Positions 1 to 12,739 of a stretch of DNA of 64,000 nucleotides are shown here, one piece after another. Within the stretch, counting starts at the first letter, position 1, and each line of letters starts with the position of its first letter. The translations under genes and the position numbers were made by a program. Source of the stretch: Larix kaempferi (Eukaryota; Streptophyta; Pinopsida; Pinales; Pinaceae); contig BSBM01000232.1 in the NCBI GenBank assembly GCA_027924585.1, forward strand, positions 28,592,001 to 28,656,000, written 5' to 3'. The notes under the pieces were generated by a model. It was not told the DNA's origin. It did not search any database and saw only the letters and a program-made list of their open reading frames with translations.

Positions 1-410
1 TATTATAATGTGGATGTACCTAGCTAGACAAGTCGGCCCCATAAGGTCACTGGGCAAACAAATTAGTATAAATAGAGATCAGGTGATCTCTATTTAGATC
101 ATTCGAAAAAGTATCTCACTCTCACTCAGAAAGTGGCGCACTAGTGAGGAGGAGGATCATCTGCTACTAGGAGACTATCTCAGTGTATTTTGGTTGTACT
201 TTGGTTGAGCCATTTCTCTCTCTATCTCTGAGGAAGTTGTGGGGTTTTTCACCTTAGGGTTTTCCCCACGGAAACTCTGTGTCTCTTGTCTCTCATGCTT
301 TTGATTCTTGTGATGCTTGTGATGCTTATTGTGATTGTCATGCATTGATATACTGTATATGTTATTCTCTCAACAAAAATCCTAGAGTATTGTGAATTAA
401 TCCTCAAATT
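1..410 (+). mobile_element. LTR-like fragment with TATA box
   Basis: Promoter-like stretch with a TATA box near 67-73. A T-rich leader follows, containing GGGGTTTTTCACC near 241, the kind of sequence seen in R/U5 of plant copia LTRs. No primer-binding site follows and the left side is cut by the window edge, so this is only a probable LTR remnant. No ORF of note. Confidence 0.4.
70..95. repeat. Perfect palindrome beside the TATA box
   Basis: Two 12-bp arms (AAATAGAGATCA and its exact reverse complement) are separated by GG. The left arm overlaps the TATAAATA box. It could form a hairpin at the start of the transcript or be a dimeric protein-binding site. Confidence 0.8.
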
Positions 411-720
411 TTAACAATAGGTATAATTACTAGCACAACCACTTAACTTGTGGTCGGTGAACACCGATAGATCACAAGTTAAGTGTCATGAACAAGTTAT
501 ATGTTACTTGTTCTCCGTGCTTAGTTGTAATCATCGATTGTATGTTACCTTCTTTTATTAAATGTATTGTCTATCACTACCTATTATCCATGAACGAGCT
601 ATGAGTTATCCATGCATTACCTACTAGTTATTTTTTATATTTATTTTTTTACAATTGTTTATTTGGAATTTTGAACAATGACCATAAAATTAATCTGGAC
701 AATACATTTGTCCCATCCTC
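411..720 (+). repeat. Dispersed repeat, copy A
   Basis: Resembles 5520-5905 over most of its length: a shared start CTAGCACAACCACTTAACTT, then a T-rich tract, then a CCATAAAAT(T/C)AATCT block and the TTGTC(C/T)CATCCT block. Both copies are non-coding. Probably remnants of one transposon family. Confidence 0.7.
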
Positions 721-2004
721 CTTCAATCAGTTTTTAAAGGATTCTGCAACTCCCATAAATCAGAGGTTTGTGGACATGTCTTCACAAAGATGAACCGATA
801 CAAGTCAAAATAAATCATCTTCAAGCTCTCACAACAAGATGTAGAGAAAATGGCACCATTTATGCATTGTTTGGTATTTTTACATAGTTCCAGTTGGTAT
901 TTCGACCTGAGATTCTTCTTGGAATTAAATACATAGTATATATATCAAAATAAAAATAAATGGGGCCACAAGAGATTCCCCAAAGAGAACAGCCTCCCAC
1001 CAAGTGTGCCCTTCCTCCAAGAGACAAAATATGAAGATAAAAGTGAGAATGGTGTGGAAACAAGTTGAAGAAGAGAATTTCATGAGCTTCCCTATAGATT
1101 CAAATTGAAACAAATGAATCCATTGTAGCTCCAATTAAAGGTCTGAATGGCCTCTCCAATTTCCAATTAGGATGGGAATCTTTCACCCTCAAAATTGGTA
1201 CTGAGGCAGGTAGAGTAAACACTCCACAAGCATGGACAAGCCATGCTCTCCAATATGCAAAATGAGAAATGATAAAAAATCCACTCTCCTTTGTTTTTAA
1301 CTTTTATAAACTTCCAAAGACCTACTTAGCTCAAATTCCATCCATGAGCTTCATGCCAACTCAAATTGGGAAGAGATTCCAATGTGTGCCACTTGTCCCT
1401 CCATTCCTAGCCTCCTCCTTCACTCAATTCGAATGGATGACTCTTTGGCTGCCCCAAATCCCTTGTGCACCCTCTTGGAGGTTATTTTCAGCCCCGACAT
1501 GTCATACATGTCAGATGTCAGCACTCAAGTCTGATTTCTGTCATAGGTGTCATAGCATCTTCATCATTGTTGTCATAGAAGCTAGGGAATCTAGCCCAGG
1601 TGTCTCAATTTATCTCAAATGCCTCTTCCTCTTCCATGGGAGTTAATCTTCCACTCCAATTCGAACTTCATTTAGTCATGCCAAGTGTATTGACCTTCCA
1701 ACTCCTCAATAACATTAGACTCCACCTTGGATTCGAATGGGTGAGAATAGGTTGCCATGTGGCATGAGGGATCTAGCTTTGTGTGGGTCCCACACCACCA
1801 ATGTGTCTCCATGACCAAGTGCCACCTTATTTTCCTATCATAAATATTTATTTAACCCCTTTTAATATATTTATTTCAAGCTAATTTCCATTTGGGATTT
1901 TTTAGCTCCCTTATTCAAAATCCCAATGTTTCCACCCCAACCTAGGAAATTAGTAGATTGGTGGAATTTTCTCTTTTGAGATTTATTTGAATTGGGACAT
2001 TACA
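721..2004. other. No gene seen; right end resembles an LTR terminus
   Basis: Short ORFs here (longest 125 codons, 1269-1646) show no recognisable domain and are taken as chance. On the minus strand the right end reads TGTAATGTCCCAATTC from 2004, which is typical of Ty3/gypsy LTR starts. A matching opposite end and target duplication were not found, so no element is called. Confidence 0.35.
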
Positions 2005-3580
2005 TGAAGTCTAATAAAATATGTTCAATGGGGCTCATAAGGAGTTGTTTCCTCTTTCCATTGCACTAGGAATGCATGCTCATTGTTAAAATAGGAACTC
2101 ATGTGTACTCTTAGGAAAATGCACAAGTTCCATTTTAAATAGGTTGGGCCTTGTTCATCTATGTATAAACAAAGAAAAAGGCTCCTATTGTGAGTAAACA
2201 TGAGCATGCTCTAGCTAGAATAAGCTACAAGCATTCATCGATTTTGTCATACAGTGTAAGTAACTCTAATCCCCCACAAAACCCATACACTAAAATAAAT
2301 CAATGTTTAGATAAGTTGAGAAACTTAATTGGGGGATTAGAAACATATGAGAATCGTCCCACCTATCACTAGCTACTTCCCTTTGACACCCACGTGATTC
2401 AAGAAACATGAGTCTTTGCATGGATTAGTGCACATTGCAACCATGGAAAAGCAACTAGATGGATCGATATTTTGTGGTATTTTAGTTTTAATCAATTGGA
2501 AGTAGTAAGGAAGAGGTTAAAAAAATGAATATAACCAAAGAATCCATTGTCTAACCAACCACCTGATCCAAAAAAGAGGAGTATTTGCATGGGTTGGTGC
2601 ATATTCCAACATTAGAATGGTAATTGAATGGATTAATGGTTTATGGTTATCTCCCTCCAATAATATGGAGGTTCCCTATTATTTTTGTTGGGTATGTGTT
2701 TTATTCTTTGAATGTGTGTGCATGTGTGTGGGGGGGGGGGGGTGTTTGATGACGGCACACCTAACAATGACGCGCTTGATGACGGTGTGCCTGACAATCC
2801 CCACCCATATAGTGCTCTTCTGTATGCACGAGGTGCTACCCTTGGTGCAGGTTCAAGGGGGGTTATAAAGGGGGGGCATGTCGATGCCCTCCCCCTTCTG
2901 CGACGTGAGTTCGAAACTTTTGGGGCTACTTTTAGGTTTTGGGTTTATTCTAAAAATATGTAATTTAATCTCGGTTAAGGGATTGGGTTCTATTTCTAAT
3001 ACAGGTTAACAGATTTGTGTTTTGGATGCGCAAAATACTTATATTTTGTATTGTGAGTGGTTAATAATAATGATGAGCAAATAAGAGTGGCTCTAAGTTT
3101 TGTTGGTTTTACGATTAAGGGTTTCCAGGGTAAGTGTATTATGTGTGAATGTTGTGAACTGTAATCTCTATTTTGATTAAAATAATCCATTATGCTTTGC
3201 TTCTTTGCATAGGTCTAAAACTTACAATTTTCTTCAATAAATATCGATTGAGTTCATTCTTGGTCTCCATTAAAAGTTTTGTGTTTGACATTAAAAAAGG
3301 TTAAGCAAGATATTTATATGATGTGGAAATGATACAAGCTCATCAAGTAAATCTACCTCATGAGAAGGTGTAACATCCCATATATCAAATCATATTACAA
3401 TGGATATTGAGGAAAGGAAATGGCAGTCACACTAGGATTAGTTTGGCGTGACATTGTAGGGGAACTGTGAATAGTTAATTGGGTTGAGTCTCTATGGTTC
3501 TTTAGTACCTTTAGTATGTTTCTTACCTAGAATTTGCTAAAGGTATTAAAGAAGTTTGTATGACAAAATGATCAATCTAA
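2005..3580. other. No gene seen; G13 run and GC-rich hairpin
   Basis: Holds a run of 13 G at 2730-2742. An imperfect GC-rich inverted repeat lies near 2868-2893 (GGGGGGGCAT facing ATGCCCTCCCCC). Overlapping 83-codon frames at 2617-2963 have low-complexity composition and no domain. TGTAACATCCC at 3370 could be an LTR start but has no partner end. Confidence 0.4.
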
Positions 3581-4160
3581 ATGTCATGTATTATTCTTAA
3601 AATGGTATGCGCAACACATTTTTTTAAGAATAATTTATGTTTACTTAAAAATTTGTGGTATGCGCAACACATTTTTTTAAGGATCAATAAAAATTTTAAA
3701 CTTTTAAAGTCTAGAAACCTAGTAAAACTTACTAATTCTCAAATTTCCAAGGGCAATATTTTTCTTTAAAAAAATCAAAATTTTAAGGATGTTATATACT
3801 TTCTAGGTAATTTTAGCCATTTTTAGAGTAACAATTTTTTACCCTATAGAATTTGGGTGAATCAATTGAGAAAAATTGTCTAGAATAATTGAAGTTGACT
3901 TTAAAAAGTTTTTGGTGCCATTTCTTAAAATGGTATACATGCATAAAACATTTTATAGCAATTATGCACCAAAAATGGGAAAATTTTAAAGATCAATAAA
4001 ATTTTTAAAGTGTAGAAACCTTGAATTTACTAAGGGCAATATTTTTCCTAAAGAATCTAACTTTTTAAAAGATTTTATATAATTTTTATGTAATTTTTGG
4101 TGATTTTTAAAGGAACAATTTTTACCTTGTAGAATTTAGGTCAAATGAAATCCTTTTTTT
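3581..4160 (+). repeat. Degenerate tandem repeats
   Basis: GGTATGCGCAACACATTTTTTTAAG occurs at 3605 and again about 55 bp later. A longer diverged unit, GATCAATAAAA...TCTAGAAACC...GGGCAATATTTTTC, runs from about 3682 to 3880 and again from about 3991 to 4150. AT-rich and non-coding. Confidence 0.6.
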
Positions 4161-4396
4161 TTTTAAATGTAACAAATTATCTCATATACTAAATTTCACC
4201 TCTAAAATTTTCCCTTAGATAAAAATATATTTTTAATATAATTATTTAATTTTAAAAAATATATCCTATATTACATATTTTTATTTTAGGATTTTTTTAT
4301 TTACTATTTCTTATGTATTTTTATTTTGATATTTTTTGGATTTACGTATAATTGTTTGTAAGTGAAGAAGAAATTTATAAAGAATATTTACGCCCA

Positions 4397-4586
4397 TAGG
4401 TATATTTATTTTAGAATTAGGTTAACCATATTTAAGAATTAACTTATATGCATGTTTTAATGTTACATTGGCTAATGATTATTAAGAAAAATAGGTATAT
4501 TTATTTTAGAATTAGGTTAACCATATTTAAGAATTAACTTATATGCATGTTTTAATCTTACATTGGCTAATGGTTATTAAGAAAAT
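4397..4586 (+). repeat. 95-bp tandem duplication
   Basis: Two nearly identical 95-bp units, each starting TATATTTATTTTAGAATTAGG, at 4401 and 4496. I see only single-base differences (for example AATGTTACATT against AATCTTACATT). A recent local duplication. Confidence 0.85.
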
Positions 4587-4709
4587 TTTGGTTATTTGAA
4601 ATGATCCATTTGCCGTGAAGCATTTGTGGATGTAAGCAGAAATTGTAAGCACCAGCATTAACTCTTCGTTCTTCGTTCGCATAACCTCAAATTTATCTAT
4701 TTACATTTA

Positions 4710-4840
4710 CCATATAGAGTAATGGTTGCCATACCTACCTCAAGGTCAAGAGATCGGTTAGGTCTCAACTTAACATTATATGAATGGATTCAATTGGCAA
4801 ATTAATAAATGATTTATAGGTTGATATTTCTATATTGAAA
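4710..4840 (+). repeat. Dispersed repeat with partner near 6060-6500
   Basis: The stretch reading GCCATACCTACCTCAAGG...AAGAGATCGGTTAGGTCT matches a diverged copy at 6075-6125. The following AATAAATGATTTATAGGTTG matches 6474-6495. Non-coding. Confidence 0.5.
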
Positions 4841-5050
4841 ATGATTTTTTATTAAATTGTATTTTTGCAGTTTGAGTTTGAATCATAGTAACATAATTAG
4901 AGTATAAATATGGATATAAACATTATTCGATACGGAAATAAATATATATATTGAAAAAATATGATACAAATAAAATATTAGCATAATTCGACGATTCGAT
5001 ATGGAAAAAATATCTATATAATAAAAAAATATAATATGAATAAAATACTG

Positions 5051-5291
5051 AAGTAGAATGTAGAATGCTTACATGATACTTTTATTTAATTAATCACAAA
5101 TATACCAGAAGGAAACATAAACAATTATAAAATCAAATCAAACATATATTAAAAAAAAAAAATCTCAAACAATATGAAGTAGAATGCTTACATGATACTT
5201 TTACTTAATTAATAACAAATATACCATAAAAAAACATAGACAATTATACAATAAAATCAAACATATATTAAAAAAAAATCTCAAACAATGT
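5051..5291 (+). repeat. ~120-bp tandem duplication
   Basis: Two units, about 5051-5174 and 5175-5291, share TAGAATGCTTACATGATACTTT and end with AAAAAAATCTCAAACAAT. They differ by small indels in A runs. Confidence 0.8.
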
Positions 5292-5519
5292 TGGATATGG
5301 TTAGTGTAAGAGACCGAAACTAGTTATTAATAATTATTTTAATAAGAAAATATGAAATTGAATGATATTTCTATTTTATATTGTCCAAATAATTAAAGTT
5401 TGTTTTTCTTTTTAAATTGGTTTTCAAAATTTAATTGTTCACAAGTAAGAATTGGTATCTATATTATCGATCATCGAATGTGTTCTGAATTTCCATACAC
5501 AAAATACCAATACATTTGA

Positions 5520-5905
5520 ATTATGCTACTACTAGCACAACCACTTAACTTAGGTGACAAGTTAAGTGTTGCACAAACTGCTTGTATCTATGCATCTGCT
5601 ACCAATTATTCATGCATCAACTATCACTTATCCATGCATATGCATCAACTACCAATTATTTTTTATATTCATTTTTTTTATAATTGTTTAATTAGAATTT
5701 GGAACGATTGCCATAAAATCAATCTATACAGTACACTTGTCTCATCCTTGTGCAATCTAGGAATATCCAGTTATCTATGCATATGCATCAATTACCAATT
5801 ATTTTTTATATTCCTTTTTTTATAATTGTTTAATTAGAATTTGGAACGACTGCCATAAAATCAATCTATACAGTACACTTGTCTCATCCTTGTGCAATCT
5901 AGGAA
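5520..5905 (+). repeat. Dispersed repeat, copy B, with internal tandem duplication
   Basis: This is the partner of 411-720. Its right part is itself duplicated. About 140 bp from near 5625 to 5765 (ATGCATATGCATCAACTACC through TTGTGCAATCTAGGAA) is repeated at about 5770-5905 with a few changes. A 100-codon frame at 5523-5825 comes from the repetition and is not called as a gene. Confidence 0.75.
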
Positions 5906-6789
5906 AAGCATAGGTGCTAGTCCACCCCAAATTCTAAAATATAAACATCTATCAATATAATAATGAGTACAATAAATGCAGCGTAATGTGCATATTTGCT
6001 ACACTTATTTTTATATGTGGTGTCATTTCCTTTATGAATTATTTATAGAGTTGTAATAATGGGAAATGTTGTTGTCATACCTACATCAAGGATCAAGAGT
6101 TCGGTGAGGTCTTAGATTAATATTATACCAGCATAGATCCATCTTAAAAAGGGATCTACCAAGTGTCGAGAGGGATCAAATCTTTCTAGTTGCAAACCTC
6201 TTCTTAGAATACAAATGTTGAGGAAGCGTTTTACTTTATCTAATTTCATTAGTTTTATATATATGTTGTGTAAATATTTTAAATAGTCGGCATGCTATTT
6301 TTTATAATATTTTATTATTTTTTAAAAAGGACACATGTCATCTCGAGGATGAGCACGAAAAGAATTACACATCCCTCTACTGAACTGCAGAATGCACCTC
6401 TTCATCGCAATGAATGAAATCGATTATAAAAACATTAACTTAATATTATATAAATAGAATCGATGATAAAATCAATAAATGATTTGCAGGTTGCTGCGGG
6501 CGTATTAAGTGGTGCTTATTAAAAAACGAGATGAGGCTCGACTTCGAACCATGTGCGAACCATGCATTTAGCTTCATTATTGTTTCAACACATTATATTG
6601 AAATATCTGTCTAGCTCTTGTTAAATTATATTGTTTGAGTACTATAAATGCATCGTGGTGTGCATATTTACTAAACTTCCTTGTTAAATTGTATTTTTGT
6701 AGTCTAAAAATTATAAATGCATCATGGTGTGTATATTTACTAAACTTTTTTCATTTATGGTATCCTTAATAAACTATAATAAACATTAT
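5906..6789. other. No gene seen; AT-rich repeat remnants
   Basis: Contains the partner of the 4710-4840 repeat and a short duplicated phrase. The phrase is GCATCGTGGTGTGCATATTTACTAAACTT near 6650, repeated near 6720. It leads into the satellite without a clear boundary. Confidence 0.4.
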
Positions 6790-9700
6790 TTATCCTATTT
6801 TATTATGATTAAATATTATTAATTATGTTTTAATAAACATTATTTATTATATTTTATCATCATTAACAATTATCAAACATTATTAACTATGGTTAATGAT
6901 GGTTAAATAAAGTTAACCATAGTTAACTATGGTTCACTAAAATCAACTAAGGTTAACCAACATGAACCATGGTTAAACAATAATCAATCATGATAAACTT
7001 TGGTCAAACTTATTCAACCATCATTTGTCACCCATTACCAACCATGGTCAACAATGATGAAACATAGTCATCCTAGCTAACCATAGTCAACAATTGTAAA
7101 AATTAGTCATCATTAGCTCACCAAAGTCAATAGTACACGGTTGTTTCATTGAAGTTAACCATATCCAACCATGGTGCACTAAAGTCAACCATGTCCAAAC
7201 AATAGTAAACAATGATTAATTATGGTTATACATAGTCAACCATGATTTGAACTCCATCATCAACGATGGTCAAACATGGTCAAGATTAGTTAACCAAAGT
7301 TAGCCATAAAACACCATGGTTAACTAAAGTTAACAATAGTTTACCATTGTTCATTAAATTCCACCATGTTCAAATAATAGTTAGCCATAGTTAAATATAG
7401 TCAAACATAGTCAACTCACCCATGGTAAAATCATAGTCACCTGTGGTTAACCATGGTCAAACTTAGTCAATCATAGTTAACCATTACTAAACATAAACAA
7501 CCATATTTAACCATGGTTAGCTAAATTCAACCCCATAAAACCCTGGTCTAATCATGATCTATCATTGTCAACCATAATCAACCATAATTGAACATGGTTA
7601 ATGAAATTGTGAAACCATGTTTAACTATAGTCCAACCATAGTCAAGCATGGTCATCCCTGTTAAAACATAATAAACCATAACAAGCATTATTTACCATTC
7701 TTTACCATGATCAACCATTTCCAAACATTATCAACCATGGTCAATGATAACAACCATGGTCAACCATCATTTGTCAACTATGGTAACTATGGTCAAAGAT
7801 GGGAAAACATGATCAACCTTATCTAACCAAATTCAACGATAACCAACCTTGGTGCATTAAATTCAATCATGGTTAACTAAAGTTAACCATGGCCAAATAA
7901 TAGTCATCAATGATTAATTATGGTCAAACTTAGTTAACCGTAATTTGACCTCCATCATTAATTGTGGTCAAAATTGGTCAAACATGGCCAATCTCAGCTA
8001 ACCAAAGTTATCCATAAAACCATGGTTAACTAAAGTCAACCATAGTTAACAATTATTCAATAAAGTCCACTATTTTCAGACAAAATTCAACCATGGTTGA
8101 CTATGGTTAAACATATCAACCATGGTAAGTTTCTCAACTTTGATCACCCATGGTCAAACCAAAGTCACCTTTGGTTAATCTTAGTCAATGATAATTTGGC
8201 CTCTATCATCCACTATGGTCAACACTGGTTAAACATGGTAAAGCTTGGCTAACCGAAGTTATCCTTAAAAACCATGGCTAACCATTGAAATCAACCATAG
8301 TAAATCACTATTCAATAAAGTCCACCATGTTCAAACAATAGGAAACCATGGTCGACTATGGTCAACCATAGTCAACCTTGATCACCCATGGTCAAACTAT
8401 AGTCACCTTTGGTTAACCTTGATAAGTTCAATCAATCATGGTTAAATGTAGTCGATCATTGCCAAGCACAGATAACCATAGCTAACCATGGTTAATTAAA
8501 GTCAACCTCATAAACCTTTGGTCTAACCATTGGTCTATGATTGTCAACCACAATCAACCATAATCAAACATGGTCAATGACATTCAAACATTATCACACA
8601 TGATCAAACATGGCTAACCAGGGCCAACTGAAGTAATCCACAGTAAACCAAAGTAAACCATAGTTAAAATTGACAAACCAAAGTTAACCATGTTTAACCA
8701 TTGTCTAATCACAGTCAAGCATGGTCGTCCCTCATAAAACATAATAAACCTTAAAAAAACATTATTTACCATATTTTACCATTACAATCATTGTTAAGCA
8801 TGGTCAACCATCATTTGTCAACCATCATCAACTATCGTCAACGGTGGTCAAACATGGTTAGCCTATTCCAACTAAAGTGAACCATGGATTACCAACATCA
8901 ACTATGGTTGACCATGGTCAGCCATGGTAAGATTTGGTCAAACTTATTCAAGCATAATTTGTCAACCATGGTTAATAATGGTGAAACATAGTCAACCTTA
9001 GTTAACCATAGTCAACAATGGTCAAATATAGTCAGCCTTACCTAATCCAAGTCAACCATACATAACCAAGGTTCATTTATGTCAACCATGGTCTACCAAA
9101 GTCAACCATAGCCGACCATGGTGCACTAAAGTCAACCATGGTTAACTAAAGTCAACCATGGTTAGATAAAGTCAACTATAGCTAAACAATAGTCAACAAT
9201 GATTAATTATGGTCAAACGTAGTTAACCATAATTTGACCTCCGTCATCAATCATGGTCAATAATGATTAAACAAGGTTAAACTTAACTAACCAACATCAA
9301 CCATATTCAAGCATGGTCATATAATAATTAACCATGGTAAACTTTAATCAAACTTATTCAACTATCATTTGTCACCCATCGCCAAGCATGGTAAACAATG
9401 GTGAAACATACTTAATCATAGCCAACTATAGTTAACAATGGTAAAACATGGACAAACTTGGCTAACCAAAGTCAACCATACAAATCCAAGTTTCATTGAA
9501 GTCAACCATGGTGCAGCAAAGTCAACCATGGCCAAATAATAGTCATTAGTGATTAATTATGGTCAAACTTAGTCAACCATAATTTCATCTCCATGTTCAA
9601 CCATGGTCAATAATGGTCAAGCTTAGGTAACCAAAGTCATGCATAAAATCCATGGTTAACTAACATCAACCATAATCAACCATGGTTGACTATGGTCAAA

Positions 9701-11229
9701 CTTAGTCAACTATGGTAAATTTTGTCAACCTTGATCACCAATTATCAAACCATAGTCACCTTTGGTTAATCTTAGTTAACCATAATATGGCCTCCATCAA
9801 CAATGGTCAAACATGGTCTAGCATAGCTAGCCATAGTCATCCATAAAAACCATGGTTAACTAAAGTTAACCATAGTCAACCATTGTTCACTATAGTCCAC
9901 CATGGTCAATCAATAGCTAACCATGGTTGACCATGGTTAAACATAGTTAGCCTTGATCAACCATGGTGAAACCATAATCACGTTTGGTTAACCAAAGTCA
10001 AACTTAATCAATCATGGTCAAACTTAGTTAACCATTATCAAACATAAATAGCTATAATTGACCATGTTTAGCTAATATCAACCTCATAAACCCCTTTTCT
10101 AACCACGGTCTATGATTTTCAACCATAATCAACCGTAACAAACATGGTCAATCACATTCAAACATTTCTATACATAATCAAACACGGTCAATGACATTCA
10201 AACATGCCATACATAATCAAACACGACCAACCATGGTCAACTAAAGTAATCCATAGTTAATCAAAGTAAACCATAGTCAAAATTTACAAACCATGTTCAA
10301 ACATGTTTAACTATAGTCCAATCATATTCAAGCATGCTCATCCTTGGAAAAACATAATAAACTAATGACATTTAAACATTGTCAAACATAATCAAACATG
10401 GTCAATGGCATTCCAACATGTCACACATAATCAAACATTTCCAACCATGGTCAATTGATGTAATCCATAGTCAACCAAAGTAAACCATATTCAAAATTTA
10501 AAAACCATGGTCAACCATGTTTAACTATAGTCCAATCATAGTCACGCATGTTCATTCTTGGTAAAACATAATAAACTATAACAAACATTATTTACCATAC
10601 TTTACCATGATCAACAATTACCAAACATTGTTAATAATGGTCAACCATCATCAACTATGGTCAACAATGGTCAACCTTATCTAACCAAATTCAATCATAA
10701 TTAACCATGGTTCACTAAATTCAACCATGCTTAACCAACATCAACTATTATCGACCATGGCTAAACAATAATCAACCATAGTGAACTTATTCAACCATCA
10801 TTTGTCACCCATTTCCAACCATGGTTAACAGTGGTGAAAAATCGTGAACCCTAACTAACCATAGTAAAAAATGGTCAAACATAGGAAACCTTAGCTAACC
10901 AAAGTAAACCATAACAACCAAGGTTCATTGAACTCAACTATGGTTAAACAAATTCAATTGTAGCCAACCTGCATGGTGCACTAAAGTCAACCATGGTTAA
11001 CTAGAGTCAACCATAGCCAATCATAGTGCACCAAACAATAGTCAACAATTATTAATTGTGTTCAATGAAATTCAAACAATGTCACACTTAATCAAACATG
11101 GCCAACCATGGTCAAATTATAAAGTACTCGACATAGTCAACCAAAATAAACCATAGCCAAAATTTAAAAATCATGGTCAACCATGTTTAAATATAGTCCA
11201 ACCATAGTCAATCATGGTCATCCTTGGTA
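6790..11229. repeat. Degenerate satellite built on AACCATRGTCA-like words
   Basis: About 4.4 kb made almost wholly of variants of (A)ACCATGGTCA / ACCATAGTCA / GGTTAACCA, a word of roughly 10-11 bp. Marker phrases recur at longer spacing. AACATAATAAACC...ACATTATTTACCAT is near 7667, 8740 and 10568. TCATTTGTCA(A/C)CC is near 7020, 7768, 8810, 8950, 9366 and 10797. AATTTGACCTCCATCATC is near 7247, 7930 and 9231. So there is a loose higher-order order with fine decay. The words CCATGG and GGTTAACC are self-complementary, so many small hairpins are possible. No ORF reaches 60 codons. The right edge is a transposon end, not a natural end of the array. Confidence 0.92.
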
Positions 11230-11249
11230 CACTACAAGGAAAAGAACAT
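11230..11249 (+). repeat. CACTA terminal inverted repeat (left)
   Basis: CACTACAAGGAAAAGAACAT differs from the plant CACTA consensus CACTACAAGAAAA by one inserted G. In the family this is the transposase cleavage site. Confidence 0.85.
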
Positions 11250-12399
11250 GTAGCATAGGTTTTTAGTGTTACAAGATTGGCCAAAATTGTCAAAAAAAAT
11301 CCTCTACAACCTCCACCAATGGTATTGGATGTTTTGGCAGAGGTATTTATGGAAATTTATTATAACAAAAAAAACTCGGTGGTTGGAGGCTTTAGTGGAG
11401 GTTTTTTAATTGGTGCATTTTATTGATATAAACACACCTATGTGATTAACTACACAATGTACAAGTGCATATTTAAATTTGAACACCGCCAGTGATTTAT
11501 AACATTATATGCACTGGTGCTTTATAATAAATATAACATCGGTGCTTATGACCTCTTATAACGCATCGGTGAAGTTGATTGGGCCATTGACGTTCATTGC
11601 ATATTTTACATTTAGCAGTGCGCTTACCATGATGTGCTTATGTAGAAAGCTTCGGGGCATAATACTAAAAATGCACCAAGGCATGGAACGAGTATTTTGT
11701 TGCACCAATGCACATCTATCATAAAAACAGCAATGCGATATTTACTCAAATGCATTAGTGAGATTAAAATGATCAAAGGAACTGGTAATCATTTTCTCTT
11801 TGGTGAATAGTTACCAATGACATCACACTGGAATATCTATATATTTTTATTTGTTTTAATTCCATTATATATAAAAAGATGTAATATTTTTTTATAATAG
11901 TATTCATATAATTTTAATTTTAATTATTGTGTTTGGATATGATGTTTGGATTAATTTGTTATATCATACGTTTTCACATCTAATGTAATATTTAATCATC
12001 CATATATTTAATCAATGATATAACATTCACAATGGCATTGGACAATGCAATAGAATAATATACTTTATTTTATTATATATGAATAAGAGGCCACTTGTCA
12101 TACAAAATGGGACAACATAAAGGTCCATAGTAATAAAAATGTCAATATGTAATTGTTACACTTATTGGTATCCCGGTGTCTTTCAATTGGGACACTATGT
12201 CTAGTACGTTATACAAAATGTATGATTTTCACAGACATTTATTTCAAAATATACAACACCTTGCATTAACAACCAAATATATTGATCATCATTCTTTGCT
12301 TGAAATGTTGTTAGTTCTCGAACTACTTGCATGACTTGGGTTATTTGGTCAAATGTTTTGTCCATTTCCTTGATTATGTTCCTCCATATTCAGCTTCCA
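11250..12399 (+). other. CACTA left subterminal region
   Basis: Non-coding. Carries repeated phrases such as GGTGCATTTTATTG, GGTGGTTGGAGG and CATCGGTG / CACTGGTGC, consistent with the repetitive subterminal zones to which CACTA accessory proteins bind. A 71-codon frame at 11509-11724 shows no domain. Confidence 0.5.
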
Positions 12400-12690
12400 T
12401 CAAATAGTGCTATGACATGCATTATCCACCTCCCCATCATTATCATCGACATTTTAGTCGTTATCATTATCCTTACCATCATCGTCAACGCCATATACAT
12501 CAACACCATCATCATCATCATGAATTACATAGGTGAGCTTTGGACTCTAATTGGGATGGGTATTAACTAGTAATTGACATCCCAATCATCATCACCATCA
12601 TAGTCATTTTCATCATAGTCGTTGTCATAGACATCGAAATTATCACCATCGTCATCATTATTGTCATCATTACATATCATCTTAGTCATT
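12400..12690 (+). repeat. CATC-rich minisatellite
   Basis: Irregular (CATCAT / CATTAT / CATCGT) triplet repeats with the phrase GACATCGAAATTATCACC. Related text occurs at 54756-55860, including GACATCGAAATCATTG and a GGGATGGGT/GGGATAGGTCTTAATTA phrase. Confidence 0.75.
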
Positions 12691-12739
12691 GTTACACAAC
12701 CAAATTTGAACCCAAAATCTGACGACAAAATTTGACAAA

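Noticed and set aside
1269-1646. 125-codon plus frame as a host gene
   Set aside because: No recognisable motif, Cys/Phe/Pro-rich composition typical of chance frames, and it sits in repeat-derived DNA next to an LTR-like end.
6790-11229. CRISPR-like array reading of the AACCATRGTCA repeats
   Set aside because: There are no constant repeats with unique spacers and no cas genes. The repeat is a degenerate satellite in plant nuclear DNA.
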